Below, one piece after another: positions 52,102 to 60,757 of a DNA stretch of 64,000 nt. The notes below the pieces were generated by a model. It made no database searches. It was not told the origin of the DNA and worked only from the letters and a program-made list of their open reading frames with translations. The translations under genes were made by a program, and so were the position numbers. The stretch is from the NCBI GenBank assembly GCA_944389275.1, contig CALXLT010000022.1, positions 1 to 64,000 on the forward strand, in the 5' to 3' direction. The stretch is from an uncultured Spirochaetaceae bacterium. GTDB lineage: Bacteria > Spirochaetota > Spirochaetia > Sphaerochaetales > Sphaerochaetaceae. Each line of letters begins with the position of its first letter. The stretch's first letter is position 1.

Positions 52102-52857
52102 TCAGATATTGAAGCTGGCTATCTCGATCATCTCAGCGTACATGAAGTTGGTGTACGATCTGAAGCCTGCCGTTGAAGCGAGATATACCCTTATCCTTGG
52201 CGTGACAATGTTCTGGACATTGCCGTCATTAGGATCCTGGGAGAACTCATCATCGGAATCATTGTCATAGTTCGTAATGCCATACTCAAATGGATCATCG
52301 TTGAATCTATAGAGATCCATCTGGTTCCCGTCTCCGTATTCAAGTGATATCACGAACCCTTCGGGCACAGCGCGCTGCGTCACCCTTATATTGTAGTTCC
52401 CTGATGAGTCGAACTGGTATATATCCGCGGCGAGGTTGACCTGGTCACCATCCTCATCATGGAACGGGAAGAGCGTGAAGTAGATCGAGTCGGCCCCTGA
52501 TACAGGCGCAACGCTTCTCTTGATGAAGTTCTCGTAGTCGCTTGGATAGTTGCTTATCGAGGATCGGTATGCTGAGTTGAACGCACTTATAAGCGAAGTG
52601 TTCGAGCTATCTGTTCCAGAGATTGAATATAGCAGGTAAATCTTTGGCGTGAACGGTATCGGCCTGAGATCGCCATTCTCGACACGGGCTATGATGCCAG
52701 GCTCGAGGAATATCGCGGCATGGTTGTCAGCAACTGAGATATTGTTTGCCTTGAAGTCGACATTCCTCTCGTAGTCGAAGTAATTAGGTATCCCGCATGA
52801 TGGGATAAGGAAAAGAGCGGCAAGAAGCAATAATGAAAGGATTCTCCTTCTTATCAC
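52102..52857 (-). CDS. Predicted lipoprotein of unknown function
   Basis: 251 residues from a GTG start at 52857 (AGGAG eight bases upstream). The signal ends in the lipobox FLIPSC, so the mature N-terminal Cys would be lipidated. The rest is rich in Asn, Asp, Ser and Tyr, with an acidic stretch YDNDSDDEFSQDPNDG, and looks like an extracellular beta-domain. No family recognised. It follows the TPR protein gene by 34 nt in the rpsA run. Confidence 0.7.
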   Translation of the reverse strand: MIRRRILSLLLLAALFLIPSCGIPNYFDYERNVDFKANNISVADNHAAIFLEPGIIARVENGDLRPIPFTPKIYLLYSISGTDSSNTSLISAFNSAYRSSISNYPSDYENFIKRSVAPVSGADSIYFTLFPFHDEDGDQVNLAADIYQFDSSGNYNIRVTQRAVPEGFVISLEYGDGNQMDLYRFNDDPFEYGITNYDNDSDDEFSQDPNDGNVQNIVTPRIRVYLASTAGFRSYTNFMYAEMIEIASFNI

Positions 52858-52891
52858 CCTAAGCCGCTCCTATAAATAGATCCAGTAAGGA

Positions 52892-53602
52892 TTACTCCAT
52901 TGTCACAAGATATGCCTCGGCCATCCTCGCGTATTCGCTAGGCTGTCCGCCATTCTCCGGAACAAGGTAAAGTCCAGTAAGCTGCTCGAAAGTAGCCTTC
53001 GCGAGCTCCGCATTCCCTGTTGCTTCATAAAGGCGCGCTGCGTTGAAGAGCGCCTTAGGAGCATATGGGGAGCCCTGGCCATAGGTATCGAATACCTGGT
53101 TGTAGAGCTCGAGTGCGCGGTCCTGATCGCCGAGGTTCTCATAGGAGGCAGCCTCGTTCATCAGGGCAAGCTGTCCAAGGTATGTATCGGCCTGGGCAGC
53201 CGCCACAGAAGCATAGCCATCGGCCGCAGCCTGGTACTCTTCCCTGTTGTATGCTAGGTCAGCTGCAAGGAGCTGCGCCTTCGCGCCAGGATAGCTGTCA
53301 AGGCCTGCGGATGCGATAAGCGCTGCGGATGCAGCCTGGAACTCATCATAGCTTGCCTTGTATTCCTCGCTTTCAGCATCGAGGGAATAGAAAGCGCTGT
53401 ACTGGCCTTCGAGATCAGAGAGGGCATTGAACTTCTTCTCCACGTTGTTCTGCATTATGACAACTGCCACGCAGATCGCGATGATCACGACAACGATGGC
53501 GATTGAGATGCCAATGACAAGCTTCCTGTTCCTGACAAGGAAATCATTGAGCTTGTTGGCTACCTTCTCCGATCCTGTAAGGTTCTTGTCTTTATCTTTC
53601 AT
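52892..53602 (-). CDS. Membrane-anchored TPR protein (YfgM-like)
   Basis: 236 residues. A short basic cytoplasmic N-terminus precedes one helix (VIGISIAIVVVIIAICVAVVI, about residues 29-50), then a periplasmic domain of three or four tetratricopeptide repeats (AYNREEYQAAADGYASVAA; NEAASYENLGDQDRALELY; KALFNAARLYEATGNAELA). Topology resembles YfgM, a helper of envelope protein export. The downstream lipoprotein suggests an envelope role. AAGGGG precedes the ATG. Confidence 0.8.
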   Translation of the reverse strand: MKDKDKNLTGSEKVANKLNDFLVRNRKLVIGISIAIVVVIIAICVAVVIMQNNVEKKFNALSDLEGQYSAFYSLDAESEEYKASYDEFQAASAALIASAGLDSYPGAKAQLLAADLAYNREEYQAAADGYASVAAAQADTYLGQLALMNEAASYENLGDQDRALELYNQVFDTYGQGSPYAPKALFNAARLYEATGNAELAKATFEQLTGLYLVPENGGQPSEYARMAEAYLVTME

Positions 53603-53620
53603 AAACGCCCCTTTGAAGTA

Positions 53621-53642
53621 CTGCGGGCCATTCGACCCGCAG
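53621..53642 (-). promoter_or_regulatory. Hairpin between rpsA and the TPR gene
   Basis: Seven-base-pair stem CTGCGGG (53621-53627)/CCCGCAG (53636-53642), no T-run. It may be a processing site or a partial attenuator that lowers expression after rpsA. Confidence 0.4.
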
Positions 53643-53649
53643 CTGCACC

Positions 53650-55350
53650 TTACTCTTCGTCCTTAGCCTTGAGCATGTCAGCGAAGGGGTTGTATGTATC
53701 ATCATCCTCCTTCGTGTCTGCCATGTACTTAGCCATCTCGGACTCCTGGGAGCGCTTGATCATCTCCTTGATGGAGAGGCTGAGCTTCTGCGCCTGAGGA
53801 TTGATGTCCACGACCATAGCGGTGATAGGCTCGCCGATCTTCTCCTTATAGCTCTCAAGGACCTCATCCTTATACTCCTCATCCGGTCCGACGAGGTTGT
53901 ACTTGGAGATAAGTCCCTCGATATCGCCAAGGACCTTCACGAACACGCCGAAATCAGCGACGGAAGAGATTGTCCCCGTGATAGTCGAGTACTTAGGATA
54001 ATCCTTCTTGAGCGTCTGCCATGGGTTGCCCTCGAGCTGCTTCACGGAAAGCCTGATCCTTCTGTTATCCGGCTCGACGCGTGAGATAGCGACCTCGATC
54101 ACATCCCCTTCCTTGCAGAACTGGTCCATGTTCTTGATCTTCTTTGTCCAGGAGACATCGTCGATATGGAGGAATCCATCGATTCCATCCTCAAGGTTGA
54201 CGAAAGCGCCGCTGTTGGTGACCTTCACGACAGGTCCCTTGACTACCTTGCCCTCTGGATAGCGCTCGGTGATGGTGTCCCAAGGATTCTCCTGAAGCTG
54301 CTTGAGCCCAAGGGAAACCCTCTTCTTGTCGAGGTCGTATCCAAGGATCTTCGCCTCAACGACATCGCCGATGTTCACGACTTCCTTCGGGTTGGTGATT
54401 CTCTTCGTCCATGAGAGCTCGGAGATATGGGCAAGGCCCTCGATTCCAGGCTCAAGCTCGATGAAGACGCCGAACGACGTGATCTTCGTGACAGGGCGTG
54501 TGATGACATCGCCTACCTGATACCTCTCCTCGAACGTGGTCCACGGATCCGGGGTCATGTGCTTGAGGGAAAGGTTGATCTTCTGTGTCTCTGGATCGAT
54601 GTTGATCAGGCGGAGCTGGACGATCTGTCCCTTCTTCACGAAATCCTTAGGCCTTGTGACATGTCCCCAGGACATATCGTTGATGTGGAGAAGGCCATCG
54701 AATCCGCCGAGATCGATGAACGCGCCGAATGATGTGAAGGACTTGACCTCACCCTGCACGACGTCTCCGATCTGGACGGTCTGGAAGAACGCGTCCTTGT
54801 TCTCCTTGATCTTCTTCTCAAGATACTCGCGCCTTGAAACCACGCTCTTGAGCTTGGTTCCCGCGTGGAACTTGTCGATGATGAAGTAGTCCGTCTTGCC
54901 GATAAGGCTCTCAGGATCCTCTACACGGACGACATCTGCCTTCGAGAGCGGGCAGAATCCCTTGTAGTCAGCTCCGAGATCGACCTCATAGCCGCCCTTG
55001 ATGACCTTGACGAACTTGCCAAGCACAGGAGACCTGTCCTCCGCTGCCTTCTTGAGAATCTCTGTCCTCTCCTTCGCTTCAGCTCTCTTCTTGGAAACGA
55101 CAACCTGGCCGCGTCCGTCGTCGAGCTTGACTATAGTAACGGCTACCTTGTCTCCGAGCTTAGGCAGTTCCATGAATTCGTCTACAGGGATCTTTCCTTC
55201 GCTCTTATAGCCGATATCAACCAAAACTGATTCGTCATTTGTCTGTACAACAGTACCGGTTACGATCTGACCGACTTCCAATTCGGGAATTGACATAAGA
55301 TGCTGCTGCAGATAGGACTGCTTCTCAGTCATCTGATTTTCATTTTCCAC
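53650..55350 (-). CDS. rpsA: 30S ribosomal protein S1
   Basis: 566 residues from a GTG start (GGAG eight bases upstream). Six S1 domains are visible, beginning roughly at VGQIVTGTVVQTNDES, VLGKFVKVIKGGYEVDL, GDVVQGEVKSFTSFGAFID, GDVITRPVTKITSFGVFIE, GKVVKGPVVKVTNSGAFVN and YSTITGTISSVADFGVFVK. S1 unfolds and docks mRNA leaders on the 30S subunit. The gene follows cmk, a widely conserved order. Confidence 0.96.
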   Translation of the reverse strand: MENENQMTEKQSYLQQHLMSIPELEVGQIVTGTVVQTNDESVLVDIGYKSEGKIPVDEFMELPKLGDKVAVTIVKLDDGRGQVVVSKKRAEAKERTEILKKAAEDRSPVLGKFVKVIKGGYEVDLGADYKGFCPLSKADVVRVEDPESLIGKTDYFIIDKFHAGTKLKSVVSRREYLEKKIKENKDAFFQTVQIGDVVQGEVKSFTSFGAFIDLGGFDGLLHINDMSWGHVTRPKDFVKKGQIVQLRLINIDPETQKINLSLKHMTPDPWTTFEERYQVGDVITRPVTKITSFGVFIELEPGIEGLAHISELSWTKRITNPKEVVNIGDVVEAKILGYDLDKKRVSLGLKQLQENPWDTITERYPEGKVVKGPVVKVTNSGAFVNLEDGIDGFLHIDDVSWTKKIKNMDQFCKEGDVIEVAISRVEPDNRRIRLSVKQLEGNPWQTLKKDYPKYSTITGTISSVADFGVFVKVLGDIEGLISKYNLVGPDEEYKDEVLESYKEKIGEPITAMVVDINPQAQKLSLSIKEMIKRSQESEMAKYMADTKEDDDTYNPFADMLKAKDEE

Positions 55351-55376
55351 TTCTTTACTCCTACCAACTGATATAC

Positions 55377-56015
55377 TTACGCAGAGGGACTCTGCAAAGC
55401 ATTTAACACTTTCTCACAAACTTGGTTTAGCGTCAATAGAGATGTGTCGATTACGAAGGCTCCATCTGCGATTTTCAGGGCCCCTACGGCCTTCTCCCTG
55501 TCCATCCTGTCGCGCTCTATGATCCCCGCGAGCACTGCCTCGTAATCGCTGCCTTCCTGATCGGCCATGCGGCGCCTCGCCCTGATCTCCGGGCTGGCGT
55601 CGAAATAGAAGCGGTAATCGGCATCGGGGAAGACGACTGTTGTGGTGTCCCTGCCCTCCGTCACGATATCCAGGCCCTTGGCGATCGAGCGTACCGTCTC
55701 GTTGACCATCTCACGGATGCGTGGGTCCGCGGAGACCGGGGACGCGTACCTGTCGACAAGCGGCGTGTGCAGCCTCGCCTCCTCATCCTTGCCATCTATG
55801 CATACGGCCCCATCCTTGACGCTGAGCCTGATGCTCTGCGCGTTCTCGAGGACCTTCTCCCTATCCAGGGGATCGATGCCCCTGTCAAGCGCGGAGAGCG
55901 TGTATGCCCTATAGAACGATCCTGTGTTCAGGAAATAGAAGCCGAGCTTGTCGGCCACCATCCTCGCTACCGTGCTTTTCCCTGATCCTGCGGGTCCGTC
56001 AATCGCGATTACCAT
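55377..56015 (-). CDS. cmk: Cytidylate kinase
   Basis: 212 residues. P-loop AIDGPAGSGKSTVARMVA at the N-terminus, NTGSFYRAYTLSA, the CMP-binding insert, and LID arginines near SPEIRARRRMADQ. It phosphorylates CMP and dCMP. The start overlaps rluB by 17 nt, so the two are translationally coupled. Confidence 0.96.
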   Translation of the reverse strand: MVIAIDGPAGSGKSTVARMVADKLGFYFLNTGSFYRAYTLSALDRGIDPLDREKVLENAQSIRLSVKDGAVCIDGKDEEARLHTPLVDRYASPVSADPRIREMVNETVRSIAKGLDIVTEGRDTTTVVFPDADYRFYFDASPEIRARRRMADQEGSDYEAVLAGIIERDRMDREKAVGALKIADGAFVIDTSLLTLNQVCEKVLNALQSPSA

Positions 56016-56808
56016 CTTCTGCCGTCCTTATTGTATGGCGCCTTGGACGCCTTTCCTTGCCGTCGCTTCCCGTAAGAAGCCCCTTGACCTCCTCGCGTGT
56101 CAGGTCACGCCACTCGCCAGGGCGGAGCTCATCGAGCTCGACGGAGCCGATCCTGATGCGCGTCAGGGCCTTAACGTCATAGCCGAGGAAGGAGAATATC
56201 TTCCTGATCTCCCTGTTCTTCCCTTCGATGAGCGTTATGCGTATGAATTCCTTCGTGCGGGGCATGAGGTCATAGCGCTTGATCCTGTATGGCTTCGGGA
56301 TATCGATATATATGCCCTTGAGCGCCCTGTTCAGGTCATCGATCGCGACTGGCCTGTCGAGCTTGACTATATACTCCTTCTCGACCTCATAGCGGGGATG
56401 CATCATCTTGTTCGCGAAATCGCCGTCATTCGTGAAGATGATCAGGCCATTGGAGTCCTTATCGAGCCTTCCGACATTGAAGAGCAGGTTATTGTCCCTG
56501 ATGTCTATAAGGTCACGGGCGTACTTCGTCTCATTCGGATCGTAGTTCGTGCACACGTAGCCGCGCGGCTTATTGAGCGCGATGTAGTAAAGTTCATCCG
56601 CCGGCTCTATCGTCTCGGTATCGACCTGGACGACATCATCCTTCTCGACCTTCACGCCCATCTCGCGGATGATCTTGTTGTTGACCATGACGCGCCCTTG
56701 CCTGATAAGCTCCTCGCAGGCTCTTCTGGAGCCTACTCCGCATTTAGCCATATATGCCTGTAGCCTGATTGGGTAGATATCCGTATCAGCCTTGATCTTC
56801 TGTGCCAT
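55999..56808 (-). CDS. rluB: Ribosomal large-subunit pseudouridine synthase (RluB type)
   Basis: 269 residues. An S4-like RNA-binding domain (RLQAYMAKCGVGSRRACEELI) is followed by the RsuA/RluB catalytic motif VGRLDKDSNGLIIFTNDG with the nucleophilic Asp, and NREIRKIFSFLGYDV. It isomerises uridine in 23S rRNA. It overlaps scpB by 23 nt and cmk by 17 nt, the usual scpB-rluB-cmk linkage. Confidence 0.92.
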   Translation of the reverse strand: MAQKIKADTDIYPIRLQAYMAKCGVGSRRACEELIRQGRVMVNNKIIREMGVKVEKDDVVQVDTETIEPADELYYIALNKPRGYVCTNYDPNETKYARDLIDIRDNNLLFNVGRLDKDSNGLIIFTNDGDFANKMMHPRYEVEKEYIVKLDRPVAIDDLNRALKGIYIDIPKPYRIKRYDLMPRTKEFIRITLIEGKNREIRKIFSFLGYDVKALTRIRIGSVELDELRPGEWRDLTREEVKGLLTGSDGKERRPRRHTIRTAEDGNRD

Positions 56809-57376
56809 CTTCTTCCTTCTCCTCGTCCTCTTCGTCTGACATCTTATCCTCGAATCTCATCTTATCGATCTCCGAGAGCTTCGGCAGGTCCTGTATGCTC
56901 TTGAGATTGAACTCATGGAGGAATTTCTTGGTCGTGTGGTAGAGCCATGGATGCCCTGGGGCGTTCTTCCTGCCCTTCACCATTATATATTCCCTGTCGC
57001 GCAGCATCTTGACGATCGTGTCAGAGCCCACGCCCCTGATCTTCTCGATCTCGCCGCGCGTTATCGGCTGGCCGTACGCGATGATCGCGAGTATCTCCAT
57101 GGCCGCGCGGGAGAGCCTCCTGTCGACCTTGCGTCCATAGCTCGCCTTGAGCTTCGGGTATAGGTCCACGGCCGGGGAGAACGAATAGAGCTCATCATCG
57201 TCCAGCGTTAGAAGGAGACCCCCTTCCCTTCTCTCGTACTCGTCCCCGAGCTCCGCAAGCGCATCCTCAGCCATGTCAGGCTTCAGCCCTGTAAGCTCGC
57301 ATAGCCTATCAAGGGATGTCGGCTGGTTCTCGATGAATAGTATCGCCTCCAGCAGCCTCGCCTCGTCACTGAGCAT
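56786..57376 (-). CDS. scpB: Condensin subunit ScpB
   Basis: 196 residues from the third ATG of an ATGATGATG run (57376), six bases from AAGGAGG; an upstream start at 57406 would be an artefact. Two winged-helix domains (EARLLEAILFIENQPTS; AAMEILAIIAYGQPITRGEI with RGVGSDTIVKML). The C-terminus is acidic. ScpB dimers bind ScpA to regulate SMC. It overlaps scpA by 11 nt. Confidence 0.93.
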   Translation of the reverse strand: MLSDEARLLEAILFIENQPTSLDRLCELTGLKPDMAEDALAELGDEYERREGGLLLTLDDDELYSFSPAVDLYPKLKASYGRKVDRRLSRAAMEILAIIAYGQPITRGEIEKIRGVGSDTIVKMLRDREYIMVKGRKNAPGHPWLYHTTKKFLHEFNLKSIQDLPKLSEIDKMRFEDKMSDEEDEEKEEDGTEDQG

Positions 57377-58352
57377 CATCATCCTCCTTGTCGCCGTCAT
57401 CATCATCGTCGATGAGGTCTATCTCCTCTTCCTCCCCGATGAACTCGACCTTCTCCTCCTTCTCGGCCTCCTCCTCTTCCTGCTCCGCCTTCAGGATCGC
57501 TTCCTCAGCTTCCTTGGTAAGGATCGAGTAGGATGTGGGGCGGCCCTTTGAAGGCTTTATCAGCTCCTCGAACTCCTCATCGTCTATCTCCTCCTTGTCA
57601 GGCCCCCAGTCCTGAGGCCTTTCCTGGATATAGATAGTACCATACTCAACCGTCTGCGATATAAGGATCTGCCTGTCCTTCGTCATCTCGAGGATCGCGA
57701 AGAACGAGCAGATTATATGCATCTTGCTCTCCGGGTGGACGATGACTTCCTCGATCGTTATGACTTCCTTGTCCTGTAGGAGCTCGACTATGAGGCTTTT
57801 CTTCTCATTTATGGAGACTTCCTCGAATACGTTGAATATCTTTCCGGCATTCCCCGTCTCCTTGATCATCTCAAGGAAGGCCTCCAGCAGGTCGGACGCG
57901 TCGACATCGCCGAAGATATCCGCGTCATCGTACGGGACGCTGAAGAAGTTCTCGTTGCGGCTTATGTAGAGCCTGTCGGCAGAGCCTCCGTTTATCAGGA
58001 GATCCGTGTATCTCCTGTACATCTGGTACTCTATGAGCCTGTCGACGAGCTCCTGGCGCGGATCCTCGTATTCCTCGTCCATCTCCGTGGTCACGGGAAG
58101 AAGCATGCGGCTCTTTATATACAGCAGGTCCGCGGCCATCTTATAGAACTCCGCGATCTCTGCCAGCTCAGCCTCATGCTTCCCTATGTAATCGAGGAAC
58201 TGCTCCGTTATGAGCGAGACATCCAGATTGTATATGTTTATCTTGTTCTCCTGTATGAGAAAGAGAAGGAGGTCGAGTGGCCCGTCGAATACAGGCGTGT
58301 GGAACTCGTATCTCTCCTTCCTCTCCAGGAGCCTATCCGCAGCTTCGCTCAT
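57366..58352 (-). CDS. scpA: Condensin kleisin subunit ScpA
   Basis: 328 residues, somewhat longer than typical (about 250). The N-terminal SMC-binding part has FDGPLDLLLFLIQENKINIYNLDV; the C-terminal winged helix is around SLIVELLQDKEVITIEEV and CSFFAILEM. The last 60 residues are a strongly acidic tail (EEEEAEKEEKV, DDDDDGDKEDDD). It closes the SMC ring by linking head and neck. Its partner SMC is encoded 25 kb away. Confidence 0.93.
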   Translation of the reverse strand: MSEAADRLLERKERYEFHTPVFDGPLDLLLFLIQENKINIYNLDVSLITEQFLDYIGKHEAELAEIAEFYKMAADLLYIKSRMLLPVTTEMDEEYEDPRQELVDRLIEYQMYRRYTDLLINGGSADRLYISRNENFFSVPYDDADIFGDVDASDLLEAFLEMIKETGNAGKIFNVFEEVSINEKKSLIVELLQDKEVITIEEVIVHPESKMHIICSFFAILEMTKDRQILISQTVEYGTIYIQERPQDWGPDKEEIDDEEFEELIKPSKGRPTSYSILTKEAEEAILKAEQEEEEAEKEEKVEFIGEEEEIDLIDDDDDGDKEDDDAQ

Positions 58353-58378
58353 ATGTGGCGATTATAGCTGAGGATGGT

Positions 58379-59431
58379 TCATTGCTCAACATCAGCGTCG
58401 GTTCCGCCTTCCTTCTTTGAGAACATGGTCTCCCTGAGCTTCCTCTCAAGCTCATCGGTGAACTCCTTGTTGCTCTCAAGGTATTCGATGGTCTTGTCCC
58501 TGCCCTGCCCGATCTTCTCTCCGTTGAAGCTGTACCAGGCGCCGGACTTCTCGATCATCTCATACTTCAGGGCCGCGTCCAGAAGCGATCCCACGCGCGA
58601 TATGCCAGAGCCGAACATAAGGTCAAGCTCGCACTTGCGGAACGGGGGCGCGACCTTGTTCTTGACGATCTTCACGCGCACGCGGTTGCCCTGGATATCA
58701 TCGGCGTTCTTCCCGATCGACTCGATGCGGCGCACATCCATTCGGACCGAAGCGTAGAACTTGAGGGCGTTGCCTCCCGTCGTCGTCTCGGGGTTGCCGA
58801 ACATGACACCGATCTTCATCCTTATCTGGTTGATGAAGATGATCGTGGTGTTGCTCTTGGAGAGTATGCCTGTAAGCTTGCGGAGCGCCTGGCTCATCAG
58901 GCGCGCCTGGAGCCCGACATGGCTGTCTCCCATATCCCCTTCGATCTCCGCCTGCGGCGTGAGCGCCGCGACGCTGTCCACGACTATGATGTCGACAGCT
59001 CCGGACCTCACGAGCGACTCCGTTATCTCCAAGGCCTGCTCGCCGTTGTCCGGCTGCGATATCCACAGCTCATCGATGTTGACCCCGAGGTTGCGCGCGT
59101 AGACAGGATCGAGCGCGTGCTCCGCGTCGATGAATGCCGCGATCCCTCCCGCCTTCTGGCTTTCGGCGATGGCCTGGAGTGCAAGCGTCGTCTTTCCCGA
59201 TGATTCCGGCCCATAGATCTCGATGATCCTTCCCTTCGGGTAGCCTCCTACCCCCAGCGCCTCATCCAGGAGGATGGATCCTGATGGGATGACCTCGACA
59301 TCAAGCGTCTCCTTGCTGTCGCCGAGCTTCATCAGTGAACCCTTCCCGAACTGCTTGTCAATCTGGAGCCTTGCGGCTTCCAGCGCTTCCATCTTTCCTT
59401 TCGCGTTATCGTTATCGGCTATCCGTGCCAT
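58379..59431 (-). CDS. recA: RecA recombinase
   Basis: 350 residues. Walker [14 protein letters not shown], Walker [15 protein letters not shown], loop L2 region [21 protein letters not shown]-terminal regulatory domain. It drives homologous recombination and the SOS response. Ribosome site AGGAGGAG. The 37-bp gap behind dtd has no obvious LexA box or promoter, so recA is probably transcribed from upstream. Confidence 0.98.
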   Translation of the reverse strand: MARIADNDNAKGKMEALEAARLQIDKQFGKGSLMKLGDSKETLDVEVIPSGSILLDEALGVGGYPKGRIIEIYGPESSGKTTLALQAIAESQKAGGIAAFIDAEHALDPVYARNLGVNIDELWISQPDNGEQALEITESLVRSGAVDIIVVDSVAALTPQAEIEGDMGDSHVGLQARLMSQALRKLTGILSKSNTTIIFINQIRMKIGVMFGNPETTTGGNALKFYASVRMDVRRIESIGKNADDIQGNRVRVKIVKNKVAPPFRKCELDLMFGSGISRVGSLLDAALKYEMIEKSGAWYSFNGEKIGQGRDKTIEYLESNKEFTDELERKLRETMFSKKEGGTDADVEQ

Positions 59432-59468
59432 AAACTCCTCCTGATATATATACGCCTAAAACCCGCAA

Positions 59469-59933
59469 TCAATCCAATGATCTGGGAAAAATCCTCTCAG
59501 AATCCAGGATAATCGTCACAGGCCCATCGTTTTCCTGCTCTATCACCATGTGCTCGCCGAAGGCTCCCGTCCCGCACTCGACTCCCTCGCTTCTTACCAT
59601 CTCTATGGCTTTCACGTAAAGCGCTTTGGCCTCATCCGCCTTCATGGCATGGGAGAAAGATGGGCGGTTCCCGCTTCTGCAGTCCGCAAGGAGCGTGAAC
59701 TGGCTGATCATCAGCACCGATCCTCCTATGTCCCTGACAGAGAGGTTCATCTTGCCGTTCCCGTCCTCGAATATCCTCAGGCGTAGGATCTTCTGCACCA
59801 TCTTGCCAAGAACATCCTCGTCATCCCCTTCCCCGCAGCCGAGGAAGACGACAAGCCCCTCGCCTATCGAGCCTGTCTCACTGTCATCCACCGTGCATCT
59901 CGCGCGCTTCACCCGCTGCACGACCGCTATCAT
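59469..59933 (-). CDS. dtd: D-aminoacyl-tRNA deacylase
   Basis: 154 residues, close to the usual 145-150. MIAVVQRVKRARCTVDD at the N-terminus, the SQFTLLADCRSGNRPSF motif, and the Gly-cis-Pro-like ENDGPVTIILDS near the end. It removes D-amino acids (and Gly from tRNA-Ala). It overlaps rpe by 4 nt. Confidence 0.96.
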   Translation of the reverse strand: MIAVVQRVKRARCTVDDSETGSIGEGLVVFLGCGEGDDEDVLGKMVQKILRLRIFEDGNGKMNLSVRDIGGSVLMISQFTLLADCRSGNRPSFSHAMKADEAKALYVKAIEMVRSEGVECGTGAFGEHMVIEQENDGPVTIILDSERIFPRSLD

Positions 59934-60598
59934 GAGAGGGCCTCTTCCGTCATGCGCTGTATGAAGAGGCTCTTGTCATCTTCCTTGAAGAATGATGAGC
60001 CGGATGCTATGACATCGGCGCCTTTCTGATAAGCCAGCCTGACGTTCTGCAGCGATAACCCCCCGTCCACCTCTATCAGATAGCTGTAGCCGGAGTTCTC
60101 CCGAAGGGCGTTGAGAATCTCCACCTTCTTGAGGCATTCCGGGATGAAGCGCTGCCCGCCCCAGCCTGGATTGACCGTCATGACAAGGACATAGTCCGCG
60201 ATGTCCAGAAGAGGCTCTATTGCGGACACTGGAGTGCCTGGGTTTATGGCGATTCCCGCCTCAGCTCCTCCTTCCCTTGCCATCATCATGGCCCGCCACG
60301 CGTGCGGCGTGCTCTCTGCGTGCACAGTTATTATGCCGGCTCCGGCGTCGAGGAAGGACTGGATGCATCTTTCTGGACGGTCGATCATCAGGTGCACATC
60401 GAACACCAGGTCCGTATGCGGCCTTATATCCTTTATGAACTTGGCCCCGAATGTTATCTCAGGCACGAATGAGCCATCCATTACATCGAGGTGGACATAG
60501 TCAGCCCCTGATGACGCTATATCATCAAGCGCCTTCAGCGGAGCTGAGAAATCAGAGCCGAGAAGCGATGGGGAGAAGATCAGGTTCCTTTCGCGCAT
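59930..60598 (-). CDS. rpe: Ribulose-phosphate 3-epimerase
   Basis: 222 residues. TIM barrel with FSPSLLGSDFSAPLKAL, the metal-site VHLDVMDGSFVPEITFG, VFDVHLMIDRPE, VLVMTVNPGWGGQRFIP and EVDGGLSLQNV. It interconverts ribulose-5-P and xylulose-5-P. It heads the long minus-strand run. No ribosome site: an extended -10 TGC-TATAAT ends six bases before the ATG. Confidence 0.97.
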   Translation of the reverse strand: MRERNLIFSPSLLGSDFSAPLKALDDIASSGADYVHLDVMDGSFVPEITFGAKFIKDIRPHTDLVFDVHLMIDRPERCIQSFLDAGAGIITVHAESTPHAWRAMMMAREGGAEAGIAINPGTPVSAIEPLLDIADYVLVMTVNPGWGGQRFIPECLKKVEILNALRENSGYSYLIEVDGGLSLQNVRLAYQKGADVIASGSSFFKEDDKSLFIQRMTEEALS

Positions 60599-60604
60599 GG
60601 CCCG

Positions 60605-60613
60605 ATTATAGCA
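60605..60613 (-). promoter_or_regulatory. Extended -10 promoter of rpe, leaderless geometry
   Basis: Minus strand TGC-TATAAT (60605-60613), six bases, ATG at 60598. The hexamer is perfect consensus; the -35 is poor, which extended -10 promoters tolerate. Confidence 0.65.
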
Positions 60614-60644
60614 CAGCGGATGCCTTTTCCCTAGTGGATATTGT

Positions 60645-60673
60645 TTGCCAAATCAATAAACCTATGCTATATT
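60645..60673 (+). promoter_or_regulatory. Promoter of greA
   Basis: TTGCCA (60645-60650), 17 nt, TATATT (60668-60673). Expected start about 60680. Confidence 0.75.
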
Positions 60674-60685
60674 CAGAATAGCGGT

Positions 60686-60720
60686 CCGAGCAGTGAGATT
60701 CTGCCCGGTTTTATTTTTTA
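60686..60720 (+). terminator. Terminator-like hairpin in the greA leader
   Basis: CCGAGCAG (60686-60693) pairs with CTGCCCGG (60701-60708) with one A-C mismatch, 7 nt loop, followed by TTTTATTTTTT. It lies only a few bases after the predicted transcription start and 38 nt before the greA start, so most transcripts might end as a roughly 40-nt RNA. Confidence 0.6.
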
Positions 60721-60757
60721 TGTCCTACGGGACAATTCTTAAGGAGTGTATCTGATT

